Assembly: GCF_000003605.2 (NCBI RefSeq)
Contig: NW_003112485.1
Location: 225,931-238,570 of the forward strand
DNA length: 12,640 bases
Direction: 5' to 3'
Origin: Saccoglossus kowalevskii
Lineage: Eukaryota; Hemichordata; Enteropneusta; Harrimaniidae
The notes under the pieces were generated by a model. It did no database searches. It saw only the letters and a program-made list of their open reading frames with translations, and was not told the origin of the DNA. Below, one piece after another: positions 1 through 7,500 of the stretch. The stretch's first letter is position 1, and each line of letters starts with the position of its first letter. Made by a program: the position numbers and the translations under genes.

Positions 1-395
1 GAGTCTGGCGGATACTGTTGGCCATCTGTCTCAGACATTCAATGGCAAATTTATATAGCCAGAAATCAAATTCCTTCTGGACTAAATTTTCATCCAGAGA
101 CAGAACCCAAATGATACACTTCTTCATCAGATTTATCATACTCAACTTTAACATTACGTTGCTCTTTCCACTCATTCCATGTTTTGACGCCCCATTTTGT
201 AGCGCTGTGAGTTGTCTTGGGTATGCGTGACTGCTGGTATTCGGTGACTTGTTTGCTGTCAACTGGAGGCAAAAAACGGAATTCTTTCTGAATATCGCTC
301 AGTTTAAAGTCCTCGGCGTCGTCCACATCAATTTGGGACAACCAGTTTTCCAAATCCCAGTCAATTTCCGGAGCAGCAAATTCTTGAGCGGACAT
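1..395 (-). pseudogene. Crypton-type DUF3504 protein fragment (KIAA1958/ZMYM-like), frameshifted
   Basis: Reading leftward from an ATG at 395-393, an acidic N-terminus beginning MSAQEFAAPEIDWDLENW leads into the segment TKWGVKTWNEWKEQRN. That segment resembles the region before the tyrosine-recombinase-derived DUF3504 domain of Crypton transposons and their domesticated relatives (KIAA1958, ZMYM2/3, QRICH1). The first frame stops at 90-92. Homology continues in a second frame (KEFDFWLYKFAIE) from about 105, then in a third frame from about 37 as SETDGQQYPPDS, matching the DG-x-x-YPP signature of this family. Two frameshifts in under 110 bases indicate a decayed copy. The window edge cuts off the rest, including any catalytic residues. 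A codon reading leucine at 428 opens the same frame further upstream, but 395 is the first ATG. It could be a transposon relic or a pseudogenised domesticated gene. Confidence 0.72.
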
Positions 396-428
396 GATTC
401 TGGCGGATCTCCGGAGTTCACCCAACAA

Positions 429-743
429 CGTGCTATACTGTTCTCACAAATAAGCACCAAATTCACGTGATCGAATGTTTTATATGCAATTCTACGTGGT
501 CCAATCAGTGTTGGTTATGGTAATACAATAAAGTCCACTGTTGGTGGATTCTATTGTTAAACAAAACAAACTCTGCTGAGTAAATGCCGATTGGCTAGAG
601 CTTTTCAACACATCTGTTATAGCCAATGAGCACGGCTGATAATTGCGGTTGACTACACCTGGTTTAGAATTGCGATTTACACAATAGCGCTGTAAACATC
701 CGCCATGACCACAGGATTTAAAATAAGCCGTGCAAAACTCGTC
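429..743. other. Upstream flank of the Crypton-type fragment, no gene seen
   Basis: No coding region is recognised. Two CCAAT-type motifs in opposite orientation lie at about 589-597 (GATTGGCTA) and 620-628 (TAGCCAATG). They could belong to a promoter reading into the Crypton-type fragment on the minus strand, but no TATA or start signal supports this. A short perfect stem TCCAC/GTGGA surrounds 534-548. Confidence 0.3.
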
Positions 744-897
744 AAATTCGCAGTATAACTTCGTTATACTACCCCTCCTCGTAGATTAGCGGGAAATAGC
801 GCCTCGGACTTTTACCAGACCGAGGCTCCAAAAGGAGCCGCTATTTCCCGTTAATCTACTCGTAGGGGTAGTATAACTATCAGTAAATGGCGAATTT
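744..897. repeat. Foldback element with a 39-bp imperfect stem and two inner hairpins
   Basis: The arms 763-801 and 839-877 are reverse complements at about 35 of 39 positions. An outer pair AAATTCGC (744-751) and GCGAATTT (890-897) extends the symmetry. Inside the stem are GCCTCGG pairing with CCGAGGC, then GGCTCC-AAAA-GGAGCC. The whole could fold as a cruciform, or as a three-way junction in RNA. The size and symmetry resemble a foldback or MITE-like element. No flanking target duplication is evident, so mobility is inferred from shape only. Confidence 0.75.
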
Positions 898-1020
898 TTC
901 AAACAAATGAAAGTCGAATTGTCTTTCTTTTCTGGAGACATTTTCGAAAATAATGGTATCACAGTCGCCCCAATCTCGGATGATCTATATTGTCCATGAA
1001 GGTCATCCGGAATCATAAAA
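898..1020. other. Spacer between foldback element and R1, no gene seen
   Basis: No feature is recognised other than a 12-bp perfect palindrome ATTTTCGAAAAT near 939-950. The short minus-strand open frame crossing this stretch has no recognisable protein content. Confidence 0.3.
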
Positions 1021-1190
1021 GCGAGAGATATGGGTCTCATATATAAACAAAGATGCGCAGATCAACGAGTAAAAACTGAGACGTTACCAAGCTTTAATTA
1101 GGTATTTATTAGGTGATTAGGTATCGATGTAGTCACCGTCGGTAATTAGTGCAAGTCGCGCCTAGGTCTAAACCTCATACTTGTGATTTC
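1021..1190 (+). repeat. Repeat R1, left copy (uninterrupted)
   Basis: This stretch is a clear inverted match to 11499-11543 plus 12199-12345. Strongly shared words include GCGCAGATCAACGAGT, AACTGAGACGTTAC, CTTTAATTAGGTATTT and AACCTCATACTTGTGATTTC. It carries a TATA-like ATATAAAC at 1041-1048 followed within about 20 bases by GCGCAGATCAACGAGT, which would suit a core promoter reading rightward, but no gene lies downstream on that strand. At 1144-1148 it holds AATTA exactly where the right copy has its 655-bp insertion, so it preserves the empty site. The family is not identified; it may be a transposon end, a solo LTR or a duplicated promoter. Confidence 0.8.
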
Positions 1191-1418
1191 TATTTACTGT
1201 GCAGATTAGCGTCTTAAATGCACATCAAGACAGTACAGCGGGGGTCACGAACGACATGCAGCGACACAAAAAAGCAGAGAAAACGCAAAAATTGTCTTGT
1301 GGAAAGGTATTATGGAACTTATTTTTCTTGATATACCTGTATCACATTTAATTAAGAACACAATAGTACAACCAACAAGTATGAAAAATATTAACAGGAG
1401 AACGTAAATGAAATCGTT
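1191..1418. other. Region between R1 and the methyltransferase stop codon, probable 3' UTR
   Basis: Nothing coding is seen. On the minus strand this is the stretch following the methyltransferase stop codon, so part is probably 3' UTR. It is AT-rich and contains an ATTAAA on the minus strand, annotated separately. Confidence 0.35.
1347..1352 (-). promoter_or_regulatory. Candidate polyadenylation signal ATTAAA
   Basis: The plus strand reads TTTAAT, giving ATTAAA on the minus strand about 67 bases past the methyltransferase stop codon. ATTAAA is the commonest variant of the animal AATAAA signal. No canonical AATAAA is nearer to the stop. Chance occurrence is likely enough in AT-rich DNA that this is only a candidate. 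Confidence 0.35.
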
Positions 1419-1582
1419 TTATTTTCTTGCCCAAACAAATAGTGATGAAATATTATAAATTCTGGTATCTGAACCGTCATGTGAAATAATCTTGTCAAAT
1501 TCGTGCAGCCAGTCTTGAAGGAAATCTTCGTGTTGGTTTGGTGGTATCACATTAAGCTGACCAAGTAGGGGTATAAAAAAAT
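1419..1582 (-). CDS. Methyltransferase exon 4 (residues 210-263 and stop)
   Basis: The acceptor TATTTTCTAG ends at 1583 after a strong pyrimidine tract. The two bases AT complete codon 210 (Asp) from exon 3, and the join reads AEQMKDFFIPLL, matching the family layout in which this helix leads into the C-terminal segment. FLQDWLHEFDK and the final strand SLFVWARK follow, then TAA at 1421-1419. The unusual distance from exon 3 (about 2.9 kb) is explained by a retrotransposon fragment in the intron. Identification rests on the motif match and the exact phase. Confidence 0.83.
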
Positions 1583-4500
1583 CTAGAAAATATAAATAGA
1601 ACAATTGTCACAAGGTTCATATGAGATCAAGAACATTGCAAGAAAACGAGCACTCCTATTGTTTTCTGCAGGAGTTGAGGCCATTGATGTTTTAGAAACA
1701 CTACCTGACGTAGAGGGCAGTGAAAATATATACAAGGCAGCTGTAGATGCTCATAGTAATTTTTTTCCTGCTAAAAATGAATAAAACCTATGAGGTCAAT
1801 GTTTTTAGGCATGCTTCTCAGAAGACTGATGAATCGTATTTTACCCGATTGAAAGAACTTGCAAGTAATTGTGGTTTTCATGAAGTCAATGAAGAAATAA
1901 AATCTCAGATAGTATTATCATGTGTGTCGACTAGGTTACGTCGTAAAGCTCTGAGAGATGATTTAACATTCGAGGCATTGTTAGATTCTGGTCGTTCTTT
2001 GACAGTAGACAATAAGATTGGGACATTAACAGAAAAGTCCAGTCTGTGAAAAAAGCCAATGACAATGAAATAAACACAAGAAATTACAGCAGTAAAATCC
2101 AGCACGACTGGAGCCTAACAGTAAACGCGAAAAATAACCGCATATAGGTCAGTGCCCAGCAAGAGATCAGAAATGTGATAGAACGGGACATTTCGCTAAA
2201 ATATGTCAGGGCAAAATATTGCAAAATGTCAATTCTGATCCAACTACAGATTTTCTTCATCAGGTGATGACTACAAATATCACATCATAGTGTCCTCCAT
2301 ATCCACCAATCAACAGCCTGATTGACATTGATGGTCACTGACAGTCAAATGTATACTTGATTCCAGCGCAGGGACAAATTTGTTAGATCATCAACGCAGA
2401 AATTACACAATGTTCAACGAATGTGTATGTATATGCATCTAAGAAACCATTTCCAATACTTGGTGAAGTTAAAGTGAACAGTCTACTTGCACTAAGTTCC
2501 ATGTTGTAAAAGGATCAGCAGGAAATTTACTGCAGACAGATTTGAAGGTATTGGCAAAATGCCAGTTACAAAAGCAACGTTGCATATCAACACATCAGTC
2601 AAACCATTTGCACAGCAGCATCGGCAAGTGCCATTCCATGTACGTGAGCAAGTTGAAGCAGAGATAAATAAGCTAGAGCAGTTAGACATAATAGAGAAGG
2701 CAGATGGAGCCACTCCGTGGGTATCTCCTATAGTAATAGTACCTAAAAAGACAGGAATCAGGAATATGTGTTGACACGAGAGCTGCCAATCAAGCTATAG
2801 AAAGAGAGTGACATCCCATACCAACAATAGAAGACCTGAGTGTTGATTTTAATGATGCAATTGTGTTCAGCAAGATAAATCTAAACCAGCTTGAGCTGGA
2901 CATAGAATCAGGGCATATAACTACGTTTGCTACTTACATGGGTTTATATAAATACAAGAGACTAAGTTTCGGAATAAACTCTGCTGCTGGAATATTTCAG
3001 AAATGATACAAGGTATATGTGGTGCTAGGAACCTTTCGGATGACTTTATCCGATATATATGGTAAGACACAACAGGAACATGGTGAATGATAAGAAAGTA
3101 ACAGCAGTAATCAATGTCAGAGAACCAGAAGATGCATCAGCTATACATAGTTTCCTAGGCATGGCTCAATACATTGTTTGGTTTGTGCCTGATTTTGCAT
3201 CAATTGCAACACCATTACAGAATCTAACTCACAAAGATGCAAAGTGGGACGGGGGACCTGAGCAACAAGGATCATTCGAGAAGATAAAGAGCCTGATGGC
3301 AAGTCACAGAGTGATAAAGTACTTTGCTCCAAGGCTGAAAACAGAGTTGTTGGAGTAGATGCAATTCCTACAGACCTTGGCGCAGTCTTAACACAAGCAA
3401 GTGAGAACAGAGATACTTGTAATATCGTTTGATATGCAAGTCGTGCACTGACTGATACAGGGACGAAGTACAGCTAGACAGAGCGAGAATTCCTTGCAGT
3501 TATATGGGCTTGTGGACATTTTCACATCACGTATCATCACGTATGTTCACGTCATCACGTATGGAACCCTGCTGACTACATGAGTCGACAACCTGACCAG
3601 GTAAACCACTTAATCATGCATATTAGGTTACAGGTGCACGTCAATTTGTTTTTGGGGTTCGAACAAAAATGGCCGACTGGCAGCCATTTTGTTTTTATTC
3701 ATGTCTGTGATGATTCATGACTAATACTAATGCGAGTTTCAAAGAATTAACCTGTCCATAGAAAGTTTGATATTTAGCTGCCTAAAATCTGTCTCGGACA
3801 TTGGAATTTTAATCTATGATTGTTTGTGCTTGCACAGTTTACTGGCATTATGTATACAACTATGATTTTTTTATCAGAATGTCATTTCAGGATTAAAATG
3901 TCCACGCGACTTCACATTAAAGACATAGATGTTTTATACAATCTTGGTGTGGGGGCGCTGTATACATTGCAGTTCAGGTTTGTTGAATGCACTATATTAT
4001 TGCAATGGGAAACAAAATCACTAAAAATGTCTATTACAGCTTATGCATCTTCATTTAAAGTTTTAATTCTATTGCTGAACATATAGTGTTTCACAAAACT
4101 TGTCATTTTAACATATGTTTCTCTGATTAAGCTCATATTATTCGTTTGAGTACATGCTGGCATGTGGTTACCTATTACATTTTCCACCCAGTGAATAGTT
4201 TCTGCAACAGCAGAATACATCGATATAGCCACAAATAATCCTTATAATTGTGAATCGTCACTAGTTATGAACTTAATACAGAACATGGACTGTGCATTCT
4301 CAATGATTGTTACCTATGTAATCAGCCATCAATGACGTTCTAATATTGACAAATTATTAAGCAGCATGAACATCATACGATCTAATTAATAAAAACTCTC
4401 TAGTTGTATTAGAAATATTGTCAAAATATGATAATGTATTCATACTGTTACCTTTCATCTGTTCTGCCGAATAAATGATAGTCATGTCACCAGAATAACA

Positions 4501-7500
4501 CTTGACCTCAGTAAAGCCACATTCCCTTACACTTTCAGCAAATTCTTCAGGGCTTCCCGGAAACATATAAAGGCCGTCATTGAAACCCTTGATAAATATT
4601 ACAAAATAAAGTATACAGTTTGTATTCTGGTGACACGACAACAAACTTAGTGTTATCATGACTGGAGAATCGTTCAACTGTCATTTAAATAATCTATATG
4701 ACACTTATGTAATACGTTTTTTGTGTGAAAAGTTGTACTATACAAACCAATAGTTCTGTAATTTACACATGACGAAAAGAAATGAGATACAACAGCAACA
4801 TTAAATATACACATAGTAGTAAAATGATGGAATACAATATATGAATCTTGTTCATCATTTACCGGTTTATCTGTCTTTGACTGTTAAATAAAATGTCATA
4901 CCTGCAGTTGGTGTTTCCATTTTTCATGGCGATTCATCTGTTTATTAGTATCTTTTGCTGCACTCTTGTAGACGACATGAATAGCACATTCACCGCCATC
5001 AGATAAACACGCGTAAACATTCTTGAGTGCGTCTTTTTGATTCTCAAACCGATGAAAACAGAAGAACGAAACTACCTTTGTGAAACGATTACATAACTGT
5101 GGATGGTCTTCCACTAATGTACACACATCAGCATGTAAATACTCCATTTTTCCAGTTATCTTGTTATGCTTTTTGGCATACTCAATCATTTGCGTTAATA
5201 CGTCAACATCTGGAAAAATTAAAGGCAATGTTATTCGTAATTTGCGACGAGAACAAAGGGGAATTATATTAGGAGTTTATCACTATAGGGGCTTGGAGTC
5301 CTTATTAAGGGGTCCAAGTCTATATGCACTTGGATCCTTATTGTTATCGTTATGATTTTCTGATTGACCGGAAATGGACAATTTATCGCACTTCCGATGG
5401 TTTTTGAGATGTGAATTTAATATTGTAGCATTTGTGATATATTGCATATTTATTTATTCACCATATTAAAAGTAAATTAAACTACTATTGCATTGTTGTC
5501 ATATTTCTTGAGTTCCATTTATAAAATAATTTTGATTGAATATATTAGCTTTGTGTGAAATACATGTTCTTGTATAATATAATGATAATAATAACTTGTG
5601 TACACTACTATGCCATCAGAGGGCGCATTATGGTAAATAAAATAAATTAAAATACAAATCATAAAAAATACAGCAGCTAAATAAACTAAACTATGATAAG
5701 ACAAAAATTATAATTAAGAGATGTTAAAAAATTAATGGGAAAAAATTGAATGTTAATTACAGGATTCTCCCACTGTAGAGGTTATAGCTTTCATATACTT
5801 GATTTTTGTTTTGCTTTATTTAAAAACTTTGCGAGGGGTATAAAGTCAGTACTTTAATTGTTTGTTTTATTTATAATTAGCTCTCCTCTTTCTTTGTCGA
5901 AAAATTCACAGTTTTGAATAAAATGCTGTTTTTCCTCACTTAAATTGTATGACATTTTTCTACATCTTTGGTTTTTGTCGCCTGCCTCTTTCAATTTCTA
6001 AATTGTGATCACTAAGCCGAAATTGACTCACGATTCCCCGAAGGCTGAAGTTTGTAATTTTAGTTAAGCGTGTTTCTATTTTCAAATGTGATTTAAACAA
6101 TTTATATGTTCTCATTTTATTGCCATCTTTACCATTTTTCTGTTAGGGAAATTTAAGTTTTCGTTCCAAAATTCCCCATATTCTTTTGTCAGTTTTATTG
6201 TAACAATATTGCATACTTGATCAACGTTATTCACATTATGGTTTGATTTTTTTTTCAAAATCATTGTGGCCCATTATAATATTTTCTATATGTTATATAC
6301 AGCTATAATTACTCTTCATTGAGAGCACATTTAAGTTAATGGTTATCAGGAAAGGTATTTAGACTAAACCAATAATTAGTTGCCAATGTTGATGCCTTTA
6401 TTCTTATTGGCGTTCCCCTTTAATATTGATTACTGATGTAGTTTTACTTACACCAAGTATGAAACGATGAAATTGACCACAAGTTTGTTCTAGGTTATTC
6501 TCATTACTAAATCACAAGCCCAGATTTCTGTCCCGTACATTAAAATTGATGAAATTAGTTAGTCACATAGGTTTAAACACAGTGAAGGGGACACCATTTT
6601 GTGATTTAATATGGTTTGTCGTATAGAGAATAAAGCTTTCATTGCTTTGTTTTTTAACATTAATAAATTTGATTTGAATTTTTTATTTGGTGTAAATATA
6701 GTTTCTAAATAACGGAATATTTTGGTTATTTATTGAGAAATTGTTACATTTAAGAATTCTGTTGCCGAAATCAAAAATCATCAATTTTGTTTTCTTTATG
6801 TTAACTACAAGGCTCCATTTTTTCACAATATTTTGTTAGTATGTTCAAACAATTTTGAAGACCTTTGGGAGATTTAGAGACCAATACTAAGTCATCTGCA
6901 TATTGAATACAATTTATATGTTTTTTACCAATCAAGACAAGGTCATCATTCTTTTTACAATGGAGACATTTATGAAGCATAACACAATCTGTATTAATAT
7001 CCACATGTAGGAAGGTATTTAGGTAAACTATTTGCAGGTAAAGTGACCTCATCAATATATCTAATAACTAGTGATCTATTGTTAATATTCTTTTAATATT
7101 ACTGGAAATTAATATACCTTGTTGTGAAAAGTTTGTTTCCATAGTAACCATTAACATATCTGATACATGATGGTTCAAAAGCCTGTCAACTGTAAATATT
7201 TTATAGAAGTGAACATATCATTGCGGAATTTGTTACATATGTACTGCTAATATTACTGACACAAATTGCAATGCGCCATAACTAATGTAACAAAAAATAG
7301 CATAAAATGTTTCTAAAATATTTAGAAACACTAACTATATTAATCTGACATTTGGTTTGTATCATGCATACACATGATCTCTGTTTGGTCACATGGTTTG
7401 GCTTTCATCGTGGATTATCAGCTAAATAATTGCTATCACGCAACTTTGACTATAAGGACTGGTATATACAAAGAATATAATTAAGTATAGAACATGCAAA

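Larger units (their letters stand above)
1625..3610 (+). mobile_element. Ty3/Gypsy LTR-retrotransposon fragment (K02A2.6-like gag-pol), decayed
   Basis: Plus-strand reading gives domains in gag-pol order across several frames. These are gag capsid (RKRALLLFSAG near 1640, SCVSTRLRRKALRD near 1918-1960), a degenerate zinc knuckle (KCDRTGHFAKIC near 2177-2212, lacking one Cys spacing), a weak protease remnant (CILDSSAG near 2350), the reverse transcriptase N-terminal part (PWVSPIVIVPKKTG near 2716-2755), a finger-palm piece (TTFATYMGLYKYKRLSFG), an SDD-type active site (NLSDDFI near 3030), the connection (SFLGMAQYIVWFVPDF), RNase H (SRALTDTG, EREFLAVIWACG) and NPADYMSRQP near 3567-3596. Stops and frameshifts are frequent and segments are missing within RT and RNase H. 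Integrase and LTRs are not seen. It is non-functional and antisense to the host gene. Confidence 0.88.
1583..4451 (-). other. Methyltransferase intron 3 (GT/AG, phase 1, about 2.87 kb)
   Basis: The intron runs from donor GTAACA to acceptor TTTTCTAG. Its 3' two-thirds is a plus-strand Ty3/Gypsy fragment, antisense to the gene, which ends about 40 bases before the acceptor at the other edge. The remainder (about 3612-4451) holds a small palindrome and no recognised gene. Confidence 0.75.

Noticed and set aside
18-470. Plus-strand open frames opposite the Crypton-type fragment
   Set aside because: They are shadows of the minus-strand coding text, which has clear family motifs.
3640-3670. GGTTCGAAC at about 3656-3664, a possible tRNA or SINE B box
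   Set aside because: No matching A box or cloverleaf arms at the right distance upstream.
3820-4086. 88-codon plus-strand open frame in intron 3
   Set aside because: No recognisable domain, first codons are not a clear ATG context, and it lies within the intron on the opposite strand to the gene.
4357-4451. Read-through of exon 3 to a stop at 4357-4359 as the protein C-terminus
   Set aside because: The residues after the donor do not resemble the family, whereas the exon at 1582-1419 completes the family C-terminus in exact phase.
5519-5704. Hydrophobic minus-strand open frame of 61 codons
   Set aside because: AT-rich composition alone gives such a frame; no start context, neighbour or homology supports it.
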